From NCBI RefSeq assembly GCF_036370855.1, contig NC_088102.1:71867601-71931600 (forward strand): a stretch of DNA of 64,000 nucleotides, written 5' to 3'. The DNA is from Dromaius novaehollandiae (Eukaryota > Chordata > Aves > Casuariiformes > Dromaiidae). Within the stretch, counting starts at the first letter, position 1. Every line of letters begins with the position of its first letter. A program made the position numbers and the translations under genes. Below, in pieces: positions 1-32,830 of the stretch. Under the pieces are notes generated by a model that saw only the letters and a list, made by a program, of their open reading frames with translations, was not told the DNA's origin and made no database searches.

Positions 1-1556
1 AATACAGATGCCTCCCTCTGTACAGGCAATTTATGTCAGCCACTCCCAGCTTAATACAGACCTCAGCAGGAGTCAGTCTTAACCAACAGCAGGTGTATTC
101 CAAACAGACAGCAGTGTATAGGCTATGTGTAGGCAATCCATACCTGAACTCTCCCTTTAATTCAAACTTAAAAATTCAAAAGACAGGTTTGTCTGGCAGC
201 TTTTCAGGTTTACAGTCCTAAATGTGTCTGAGAACAGGGTCTGGGGAAGGAGAACAAGAGTGGGCACGAGGACAGTACCCTTCAATTTTACCTCTCCCTG
301 TTTTTTGAGAGGGAGAAGGGATCTAACCCTTAAAAAACTATAGGTTAAGCAGGCTTGCTTCCTTTGCTAGTAAGCAGTATGATTATATAAGCAGTATGGC
401 AGTATGCTAATGGAGAAATAGAGAACAGAGGAGTAAAATTTAAAAGACTGTAACAGAAGCACAGGACTTAGCCCTAGAAGTAAGAGAAGATGGGACAGAT
501 GGATTATGGGATAACAAATCACACTTGGCTTTTAAAGGATGTTTTTGTGTCTAGCACTTTAATCTTGTATCAGTGCCATCAGTTAACATAACCTGTATGT
601 TTAGGTGGAAATGTCATTGAACTGTCACAGGAACAAACACTTCATAGAGCATTCAGTTTCCAACTCATTAAATTACTGACAAATCATTAGCAAGTCAGAG
701 CAGCGTGAGGCCATGACAGGAAGCATTTCTTGGCTGTGAAGGTACTGTTAGCGTGGCACATAACACAGGCAATATTTAGTTCCATTAGCTCCCTCCTTCT
801 TTCGAACACAACTAATCTAACAATGCCCTGATTAACACTGAGTTCATCACACCATGTGCTCTAATCTTATCGCTGTACCTACAATTAATAGTTGGTGTGA
901 CTGAACTCTATGTGTATTCCTAATGTACAGCCATAAACTCAGGCCACCAAAAGGAGGCTTAAAGCTGCTCCAGATTGCAAAATCTGTCCCATAAGGATAC
1001 TAGTCTGCCCATAACTTACACAGTACTGCAAAATGTTGAAAATATACAGTATGTGCATTTGTACACAGAGATCTTAGAAAGGACTGTTGAATAAGGCATA
1101 AAGATATGAGGTCTTAAATCATGTGTCCTGAACTAGAAGTTTAACTTATATTCCCATTCTGAAAGTCAGAGGGAACCATGGGGCTTTGATAACCAGCTTG
1201 CAAGACAAATAAGAACAGAATTTCCTATCATACCTTAGTGATACAGATCAGTTAAAGCTGCAATACCATGATTCAGAAGTGACTCAGATTGATTAAACTG
1301 GCCAGATGATGATAAAAGATTGTGAAGACACAGAAGGATTGTGAAACATGGAACACAACGTGAACACGACACACTTTGCTAGAACAGAGCATTAGTACAG
1401 CTAGGGAGAGCTTGCACCTCTGCTAGAAGAAAAGGGCAGATATAAAATACATGACTTCCGTAATAATAATAGAAAACTGTATCTTTATTTGGAACAAGAC
1501 AAAGAACAAGATATCCCAAAGGACTCTTCATAAAATATGAGACATCCTCAGCTTAC

Positions 1557-1622
1557 CTTGATGATGATTTCTGTTTTCCCATCTACATCTTCTGTTTGTT
1601 GAAATAACTGGTTCTGATACTG
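1557..1622 (-). CDS. candidate 66-nt phase-0 exon in or downstream of DEAF1 intron 10
   Basis: On the minus strand a good acceptor (TATTTTTCATTGTAG) precedes 66 open bases followed by AAG/GTAAGC. In the phase that would follow DEAF1 exon 10 it reads QYQNQLFQQTEDVDGKTEII and two more residues (IK), a plausible hydrophilic 22-residue block. I do not recognise it from human DEAF1. It could be a cassette exon inserted before the MYND domain, an exon of a nested or neighbouring minus-strand gene, or a chance open stretch. Confidence 0.4.
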
Positions 1623-4600
1623 CTACAATGAAAAATACACAAGACTTGTTATTCATAGCCAGCATATGACACAAGGAGTTGAAAAGGATGAACTACATTG
1701 AGGATCCTACCACAGAGCTTGCTTCTGTCAAGCCCAAAACTATATATGGAAGAGCACTGAAGGAATCATTGAGCTGCCTTACAACAAAGAGACACTATGC
1801 CATTATTTGGAGACAGATGAAGAAGCCTTCAAGAATAAGGTCCATTTTAGAGAAGCAAGATGACAAACCATCGGCTGAATGCACCATTCATTCAAAACCC
1901 ACTCTCTCACTCCATCAGGCTGAGCACTCTAATTCTTTAAACAGGTGGCTTAATTGTGTACAAGAGGACTTCAACCCACACATGAGAGATTGAGAAGTCA
2001 GCAAAGAAAACTGGAGGAAAATTCCATGGCAACAGAGCCAAAGTGCCACCTTCTTGGGCCACTTTGGTTCAAGTCCAGTGATCCTAACCCTCTAAAAGGC
2101 AAAAGAGAGTCTGGAGGATGGAACAGCCCAACAGACATGGGATTGGATTAGGAAACAAATGGACAAAATTAACATACCCAAGACTTTTTAAAGACATCAT
2201 CAACCATAACCATTATTCTTCCTTTTAATGAAAGGGTAAAAGCATACAATAAACAGTCCTCTGAAGTGAATTTTAAAGCTGAAGGAATTTAGTTTGCTCT
2301 GGAGCAGAAATACTGCCAATCAGTCAGTCAGTCAGTCCAACTTCTCTCTTCAGAGTACAGAGCACCTAGGGATTTATGCTCAATCTTCACAATTAAAACA
2401 TTAGGCAAATTCAGTGGGGTTGGAAAAGCAGCAGTCTTTCAAGATAAGCCATAACTGGGATTCTGTTTCAGGAACATGTGAATTTGCCTCCAATTTATTA
2501 CTGGATAGTAACTGAGTCTGTACCAGTTCACACCTCAGATATGTTGCACCTTTACTTCAAACAAGTTCACGAGTCCAATCAAGTGCTCCTCCACCATGAG
2601 TATTACCATGCTCAACAGCCAACTCTGCTGAGAAACAAAGATCATAGAACAAAGGAATTCAAAACTGTGCCCAATTTGATTACATACTAACCCTGTTCTA
2701 CTGGGAAGAGTTAAAAAGGAAAAAAAAAAAAAACCAACCCACACCTTCAGGCAAAGTAGGTTGACCCAGGAGTATGACCCAACATATAAGGAGATTAAAG
2801 GCTTAATTTCAGAGTGTCTCTATGACCTGACATCACAGTATTTATTCTCCTGTGAAATCACAACCTTTGAAACCTTTATGTTACCATGACACAAAGTTAA
2901 ATTAAAAAACTCTCTAGGGAGATGAAGAAGAAGGCAGAGAATACTCCTGTTGTATACAAGAGCTATGATTTGGTTCTGCCATTATTAGACTAATAGGCAA
3001 GACCAGACTAATTAGCAACACAAACACAGCATCCTCAGCTCTTCATGTATTGGGCAGGTAAAAGTTAAGTGTATATCATGTGTATTGAAATTTCAAAATT
3101 ATTATTTTGACGCTACTCTTTGAAAATCAAAATTTTGTCCAAGCCAAAAGCATTCTCATTAAGACAGGAAATAGACCTGCAAGCTTGAGATGTGGCTTCT
3201 GGCAGAAGAATCAATCTTCTTATGTCTTAGGGAGAAAATGACTGTGATTCTTGAGAGGATATTACTATTAGTGAGCATCTGGAGCAGAGAAGCTGGGACT
3301 CAATGCTTTGTGCTGTAGCATCTGCCCTCTGCCACTCTTCCAGTCACTTCTCTGCATCTAGGCAGAGAATCGGGCTGGGAGAAAACAGCAAATTCTTCAG
3401 GAAAGGTTGAAATGAGCTTTCCATTAGCAAATGAAAGACAAATGACCCACACTTAGAGAACTGGATAGAAATGGTCTAGGAAAACTACAAAATGCTTCCA
3501 AACTTCTTTTTGGTGAGGAAGGTAGAAATACGGATACCAAAGCATGAGGTTAGATGGCATTTAAATACAACTAGAAAATCACTGCATACGTAGTCCCTGC
3601 CAGTAAAGTCCTTTCTGCAATAGCCTGTGCAGAGCCACATGCATGTCAATGAACACACCAAATTTTAGTTCTGAGAAAGTGCCATAGTTCCAGAATTGAA
3701 ACTCTTTCCATCATCAGAATCCACTTAAACCTCTATAAACGTGGCTAATCCTGTTTTCTTGGGAGATTTCCAACAAGAAAGAGATCAAGAGGAAGTTCAG
3801 CCATCCACTATCCTTGTCTGAGCCACAATAGCTCCTCCATCTCTGCTCCCAATCCCTGAAATGTACTGGTGGAAACCACACATGTACTTAACCTTCTTCT
3901 ATCTTCTTTTTATCCATCTGAGCAGTGAGTCCTCTGGTTATGCAAGACCCACAGTGTGAAGAATTCAAGGCATTCAGAAAGTAAGGAGAAGGAAAAGGTA
4001 TGATCAGAGGAAGGATTAAGCCAGACATGTCCAGATCTCTCACGAAACCATCTCCAGAAAAACTCTTGCCAACATCCAATTCTCAACTGGTTTCACTGGT
4101 GCTTTTGAGAGTATAATCTGTTATTTGCCTACTGGAGCTACATTTCTTAAATGCCCAACCCTTTTTAGGTTAATTTCGTACTCTCTAGCCCTGAATTGTT
4201 TTAATCTTTCTAAAAAAGAATTCAGATGGTCCAGCTGTTAAGCGATTTAATCTTCTACCTTGTTTTCAAATGGACAGGGCCCTGTAGACACCACCGCATT
4301 AAAAAAGAAGACTATTTCAGTTTAAAAAAACTGTCAGAATTCAACACCAATTATTTTTAATTTATACAGGAACACTGTTTAACACATTTCCTGCATGTCT
4401 TTATTATCTTCCAGCAGTGTCTGCTGGCGCATGATTTGGTGAGTTTACATATTTTCCCCTTCTTAAAGTTCATCTGATATAAATGATGGCTTAATGCACT
4501 CTCAAAAAAATTACATTTTCAAAGCACATAGGCTTTTGTATAAAATACTGTCTTTAATCCATTCCTTTTGGGCCAATCCTGCAAGTGATCAAATATCTCT

Positions 4601-5384
4601 TGTAAGAGACACTGAGCCTTTGTTGATCTGCTCACCCTCTCCATAAATTTTTTTTTAAATCAAAAAATGTAGTAAAACTAAAATTAAGACAATACCCAAA
4701 GGATCAGATACACTCATTCACAAGTTATTTAATGAGGCTAGCAGAGAACTTTCTATGAACAGCTGAATGAAATTCTGACAGAGCAGTTACATTCAATGAA
4801 AAACATCTAAAAAGCTTTTCAGCAATATTTTTGGTAATAAGCATGATTCATTTTAAAAAGTTAGTATTATCACAGGACTGCAGGGTTTATGGTGGAGGTT
4901 TTTTTCAGCATATCACCTCCTGAGATTTCATGTAACACAAATATACGTGGTGACTCTGCAAGCAGAAAGCCATACATGGGCAGAGCACCAACTGCACTTG
5001 TGCCTAATGCTTGTATATGGAAAGCACATGGCTGATGGCCACTAAAGTTTTTTAAACAGGATTCATCTTCATATCTGGAACTACAAGGGCTCTGCTTTTT
5101 AATTAAGGAGTTCTCACCCTCTACAGGCACATGGGATACTGCACACAGTAACAAGACAGAAAAGGTCTTTTCAACCCCTGCCTTGGAATCTATGAACAAT
5201 TCTGTTTCAAATGTAATTATTGAAAAACAGATTATTCTCATAAATGTTGGAACTGTAATTTTCAGATTTACAAGCTGTCCTTATTTTAAGGTCTTATATT
5301 GTTGACACTTTGTACTTTTACAAAGCCTTTTACCCAGATATCCTACCACTTTGCAAAATGGTAGACAAACCCTCTGTGAAGGAA

Positions 5385-5530
5385 GTGCTATTCTTAGTTT
5401 AAATAGCAGGCTCTGAGGCCCAGAGAGGCCAAGGACTTACCCGAGGGCACCTAAGTAACTTGTGGCGAAGCTGAAAACAAAATCTGGAAGAGATCCTCAG
5501 TCTTGAAGTTTGCCCACCAAACCATGATCC
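5385..5530 (-). mobile_element. MIR/CORE-SINE-like relic
   Basis: The plus strand reads CTGAGGCCCAGAGAGGCCAA, then GGACTTACCCGAGGGCACCT, closely resembling the reverse complement of the MIR core (ctgaggcncagagagg...aagtnacttgcccaaggtcac). The match fades on both sides, so the limits are approximate. It is an ancient fossil with no coding capacity. Confidence 0.65.
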
Positions 5531-8500
5531 TTAAACAAATTTACAGAAACTAAAAGGACAAAGATGGCAACCGAGTGCATTTGAGGACTTCCAAATGACA
5601 AAATTATGTGTGAGAAAACTACGTCAGTGAAGCCTTCAGTTCCAGTGCTTGGAATTTGTGACCTACAGTTTCTTCAGGATAGGTAAGGATAACACAAAAC
5701 CCTTACACAAAGCATTGTGTAACTGTAACATTCATAATACTAGTAGTGAGGCAGAGTAAACAAAAACTTCATGTCAGATATAAGAAAAGAATGAAAGACA
5801 GATGTATTTTCCAATATTTTTTCTAATTATAGATGAAGATATACATTTATATTCCATTACTTTACAGCTCAATGCTTTTTTTTTCTTTCTAAATTCTCAG
5901 TGTCTTCCAATTCAGTCATCCTGTTAATTTTGAGTACTTCGTATCCAGGTATTGCCATGTGTTTGGGACTGCAGTAAGGGATTCAATCTTCCTGCAAAAT
6001 TCATATTAGACATACCACCTTAAGAAAGAAATCTGACCGTAGATGCTTCCAATTTATATTGTGCTCATTATTTTTTTTTATTTGCTCCTTTTAGCAGATC
6101 CTCTTCCTGCCAAAATTCCTCTCTAATGTTGGCATTTCCACTTTCAGAAATTCTATAAATAAGGGGAATAATATATTCCTCAGACTCCATTGAATAGTCC
6201 TGGAAAATACCATTAGCAAGCGTGACCAGAAAGTGCAATAGTGATGTCTGCTCTTTGACTTCACACATAACAAACATAAGCTTACAGTCTGTACAAATCC
6301 CTCCACTGCTCTAAGAAAACTAGAAGTAAAAGCCTGCCTCTCACAGTTAGGAGTTCTGTAGATCCCACAAGCACATAGCACTGCTCAGTACAGAGTACAA
6401 CTTCTTGTATTTTAAGCTTATATTAAACCGCTGCTATATGGACGCAGTTTGCTTTGTTTGTGATGCTTAATGAGCTCCAAAGCTCATTAAATAATAAGTA
6501 TAATAAAATAAGTGAAATGCAATATAATAAGTGATACACAATATACAATAAGGCATATAACTAAGTGATAAACAATTCTTAACGCTTCTTAATTTATTGT
6601 TTTCTAGGAAGACTAAGACAGAAGTAGCACATAAGGAAGTTTTCCTGCTTGCTCTTCTCACCACTTGTTCTCTACTCTGCTTAAACTTGGGGCTGCTTCA
6701 GGCACTCTCTGAAGGGCAGGTAAAGACACTGCTGTCCCAGTCTCTTTGCCTTGCTCCTCTGTTAGACCTTATAGGCTATCTCCCTCTTTAGCAGGGATGC
6801 TAGATGAACAGGGCCAGAGCTGGCAGTCACTAGATCAAAAATGCTTGAACACTAGTTCAAGAGACAAGGTGCTGAACTGGGGAAACAGTCCTGCACCACT
6901 GTAGGAAGTTAAGATACCTGTTATTTACAAACACGGCAATGAAGTTTGTGTATGCGGTTGGGAACTAGCAGATTTCTTTAATCCCGCTATGTATTAAATC
7001 ATTCTTCCAGGAAGAGCTGAATCTACAGCTCTATTATAATTTAATCTGTTGTACAGCCTTTGCTCTACAGCTCTGACATAATGAAACAATCTTTCATTTC
7101 TAAATACGTAGGAACATAGAACACAGAAAATCTGCAAACTGGTAGTACTCTTACATGGAAGTGCCCACACTGCTGCATCCACTGTCCCTGTTAATGCAAA
7201 GAAAAAAGGTGGCAGGTGCCCTCCACCTGTTCATTAGCCCTTAGGAGTTCTGTGGACATAACAAATACAAAATACTGATAAAGCGCCTATTTCCTTTGTA
7301 TTAAACTTGTCCAGCAAAAATCATCAACAAAAAAGGTAGGTTTATTCCTATTCCCCCTTCTCATATACCTAAAGTGTCAAAAAAGCAGTCATCATCAGAG
7401 ACAAACATGGTGGGAAAGAGACTTGTGTTACAAATCACGGAAACGCTCATGAAATCAGAAAAGCACCTTTAAGCAACACAAAAGCGGACAGCCAATTATT
7501 TGACATTTATTATAGTTACTTCAAATGCCAGTCCTGTACCCAGAAACCCAGAGGTTTTTCCAAAAATTGAATTTTCAGTGGATGGTATTCAGAAATAGCT
7601 ACCTGCAGTATACCCAGATGGTTGCAAATGCTGGCACAAAGCAGCATGCTTGACAATTGTTATTTGGATACAAAAAAATACCATCATCACCAAGAGAGTT
7701 TATCAAAATACTGAGCCATTGAGGAACCAAAACAGGTTTGGTACAAAATAGGAATGGTAAGAGGCATAAATCGTTTAGCTGGGGATTCAAAAGTTACTGA
7801 GAAAAGGACGTCCTCTGGAAACAAACACATGCTCATCCTTGCCTTGTAAAGCCAGCACTTTAATCAGTACACAGGAGTGATTTTAACTCCCATTCCTGGG
7901 ACAAGAAGAAACTATGAGTACACTGAAGTAAGTACACTCTGCCTCAGCTGGATTTGGATCAGAGGGGGAACGGACACTGAACAGCTGTTCCAGAAACCAC
8001 TGTAAGGATAAACAGAAGGGAAGACGGCATATAAACTGGAAAAGGAAGCAGAGAGCGAAGTTAAACAAAGTCAGATTTTCAGCTATAAACTGTGTCAAAG
8101 CTTCCAGTTTTTCAGTATCCCATGTTCTACACAGCTTTTTAGCAGCAAATGGCCCAAAACTGGACAGCAGCACGAATACCCATTCTGTCCAGGTGGAAGG
8201 CAGGGAAGAATTAGACTCTCAACATATCACACACCTGCACATCAAGGATGCAGCGTACAGAAGAGTTTAGCAGAGACAACGTGGCAAAGAATATCAAAGA
8301 CGCTGCAAGGACTGTCATAGGGGTTCTCAGCTCTCAGCAAAGTCTTCCCACACACATTTCTTCAAGGTCTCTTGCTGCACACTCATGCCTATGAATTCAG
8401 TGGAAAGCTGACGTTAGCAATAACGCCACTGGCAACAGCAGACAGTGTGGTGTAACGGAAGGGAGTTCATCAGCTACTGACAATGGAACAAATTTACAGT

Positions 8501-9312
8501 AAAACTGCCCCCTCTTTCTGCCTCAAGTCCACACCAGCAGCTGTGGACCTGCAGGAGAAGGGGAATGCATTCAGCAGTGCATGGAGCTGGATTCTGGGTG
8601 CAGGCATGAACTGGTATAAAGAAGAATCCAGGGTCCCTACCACGCATTAATTTAAAAGAAGAAAAGCAAGGAGAACAGGGCAATCTCTGTAGATGATTTC
8701 TTACAGAGGAGAGAAGGGCCCCTGGGTACTAGCCTGCAGGGAATACTCTTGTAGTCCTCACCACTGCAGCCTGCCTTGCAGTCCTACCACAGGACTCATG
8801 TGAGATCAGCTTGCGCAATGCTCAGTAAGACACCTCAAAATTTTACTGCTTATCTTCCCCATAAACTCCACAGCTTGCTCTTCTTTTCATCCCTGCACGT
8901 CTTCAGGCAGTCAGAAGCCTCTGATAGCCTTGCTCACTTGACATGAAGAAAGCATCACCTCATGGCTGAACATTCAGGATCTTCCCTGTACCAGGGTTCA
9001 TAAGAATTCAATGTCCATGTCTCAGAAATTTATGGATGCCTGATGCAAGAGCTCAGGACTTGTAACACCAAACTGTTCATACGACTAGCCTGCTACCCTC
9101 AGCTACTGGAATCCCAGAATGCCCTATTCCTTTCCTCATGACATGAATAACTCTGATTTGTCTAGATAGTACCGCTAGCAAGGAATTAAGAAACAATTTC
9201 TAAGGACTACCACAGTAACAGCCAGTGAAAAACAGCAAGGTACTGCTCTGCTCATCATTCAGCCAAAAAGATGGCCTTGGCTGAGTCATCTCACCTCCTC
9301 TGGCATCATTAC

Positions 9313-24202
<14,890 letters not shown>

Positions 24203-24274
24203 GCGAGGCGGCCGGCGCCGGGGGGCGAGGGGTAGCCGGCCCCCGCCGTTCTCCCCCCGAGCGCGGCTCGAGAC

Positions 24275-24307
24275 GGGGGGGGGGGAGGCTCCCGGGGGCG
24301 GGGGGGG
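24275..24307 (+). promoter_or_regulatory. G-run cluster, potential G-quadruplex
   Basis: G-runs of 11 (24275-24285), 5 (24294-24298) and 8 (24300-24307) lie 70-105 bp upstream of the DEAF1 start codon. They are on the strand that is template for DEAF1, so the corresponding 5' UTR would be C-rich. Long G homopolymers are also prone to assembly error. Confidence 0.6.
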
Positions 24308-24365
24308 CGATCCCCCGAGGTCACCCGAGCGCTCCCGGCTGGGCAGCCGAGCGGTGCCGAGCTCG

Positions 24366-24859
24366 CCCGAACGGTTCCGAACGTGTTCCCCGCGGCGGAA
24401 TCGGGCGCTTCCGAACCGCTTCCGATCGTGCCCGAAGTCTCCCGAGTCCTGCTAGGCCTCGTCCGAAGGCAATCGGTGGCTCCCGTCGAGCTCGGCCCGC
24501 GTTTCCTCCCGGCTGGCCAATCCGAGCGCAGGACGGGAGCCGAGCTCGGCCGAGTCCGTAGTAGCGCGGCCCGAAGCGATACCTGACAGATCGGGTGGGA
24601 AACCCGAGTCCGCCCGAACAGGGCCGAGTCCCCGAGCGGTCCGGCCCGGAGGGTCGAAGAATCCCGAATCGGCTCGAGTCCTTTCCGATCCCGCCCGAAG
24701 GCGGGTGAGGCGGGCGCGAGGAAAGCCGAGCTGTGCCGAGTGCTCTCCGATCGCGCCCGAATTCCCCTTCGTAATCCCGAACGGAGACGCCCGAACGGGC
24801 ACTGCCCGAGTACGCCCGAAAGCGACCGAACCGGGCCGAGCGCTCCGATCGCGCCCGAA
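24366..24859 (+). repeat. array of 11 CCCGAA motifs (DEAF1-type half-sites)
   Basis: CCCGAA begins at 24366, 24431, 24570, 24613, 24663, 24694, 24756, 24776, 24790, 24815 and 24854. I see no TTCGGG on the same strand in this interval. Four of the copies end a longer 16-mer of the form TCCGATCNNGCCCGAA (24421, 24684, 24746, 24844; the last two are identical), so part of the array arose by duplication. CCGAG and CCGATC variants fill the gaps. The reverse complement TTCGGG is the strong half of the reported DEAF1/NUDR consensus TTCGGGNNTTTCCGG. Confidence 0.8.
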
Positions 24860-24989
24860 GGGAGGGGGGTGGGGGAGGGCAGAGAGCTCCTCCCAGGCGC
24901 GCAGAGACGAACGGTCGCTGCGCACAGGCTGCCGGGATGCTGGAGGACTGGGAGGCGGCGGGGGAGGGGGGGACAAGAGGGGCGCGAGC

Positions 24990-31820
<6,831 letters not shown>

Positions 31821-32830
31821 ACCCCAGCTCTGTCTGGCAGAACACATTTTTCCAGCACATTTCTTCTATAAATGTTTTTTTATATTTACAGTATTTAGGT
31901 TGATTCCATATCAAAATCACGTAGAACTTTCTTCCGTTTAAATTACAAGCGTTTTTTTGGCAGAGATCTCCCTGAGTGGATAGGTAAAATATTCCATGTA
32001 GTTGCTCTGTAACACTCCCTCATCAGTTAGCTTATTTATGGGCAAAGGCCAAAGGTGATTCAGCAAAAAGCTGTGAGAATCACTCAGCTTAATGCTGTGG
32101 TATTCATTAGGGATCTATATTAAATATTCATTCCTAACGCAGACCAAATAGCAGCCAGTGTATCATCTACTTATATGCCTTTGAGATTACATTAGTTTTA
32201 ATGGCATTGCAGCAACATACAACTAAAGCAACATGTAAGTGAATCAGGCTAATACAGTACGGACTCATTTCTGCCTCACAGCCTTGTGTCTGAGGCCACG
32301 GTTTTGTTTTATTATACCTCTTCTGCTCTCATTTGTGCTTCAGACCCCAGTGGTAATTTCCCTGACTTTAGTAGGGCAGTACCTGATTTATTCCAGTGGG
32401 AGACAGTTGAACTGAGTTTCGTGCATGCACTGAGAGCTGAGCTGGTGTTTGGGCAGCCGGTTCTTACGGACGCAAAGGCCAAAGGCAGTGGTGTATGTTT
32501 GTTTCAAATCGGATGGCCTTAAGATGAGCATAAACATTCACACACTTTTCTGTCCTTTTTAAAAGTCAAACTGAATGTTGTCAGACATGTTTCTGTTCAG
32601 TATTGAATGTATCTGTTTCCATGATTCTGCAAAAATTACTACATTCAAGCCTTTTCTGTTAAATGAACTGTGTGCAAATAGAGATTTTTCACTCTATCAA
32701 AAATATGTACATAATAATGTAAAGCTTGGGGAGTTTGTGGGGGTTTTGTACAAGCAGACTGTTTTACATTCAGAATTTCTTAGTTTTGAATTTATTTATT
32801 CAAATAAATAATCTATTAGACCTAGGCACC
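31821..32830 (+). other. TMEM80: TMEM80 3' UTR (inferred)
   Basis: Non-coding sequence follows the stop codon. The first AATAAA I would choose is at 32803-32808 (CAAATAAATAATC), giving a 3' UTR of about 1 kb. An earlier variant signal could also be used. Confidence 0.5.
32803..32808 (+). terminator. polyadenylation signal AATAAA, candidate for TMEM80
   Basis: Canonical hexamer about 980 bp after the TMEM80 stop, in an AT-rich setting. Its use is inferred. Confidence 0.45.

Larger units (their letters stand above)
1..9312 (-). other. DEAF1: DEAF1 intron 10 (partial)
   Basis: Apart from the candidate exon at 1557-1622 and a MIR-like relic near 5385-5530, I see AT-rich non-coding sequence. I looked for the CxxC...CxxC pattern of the MYND finger on the minus strand and did not find it. 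The DEAF1 3' end should therefore lie left of position 1, making this intron at least 9.3 kb. The short open frames here show no codon structure or homology I recognise. Confidence 0.7.

Noticed and set aside
2328-2339. Short CAGT repeat (cagtcagtcagtcagtc)
   Set aside because: Too short to annotate as a microsatellite locus.
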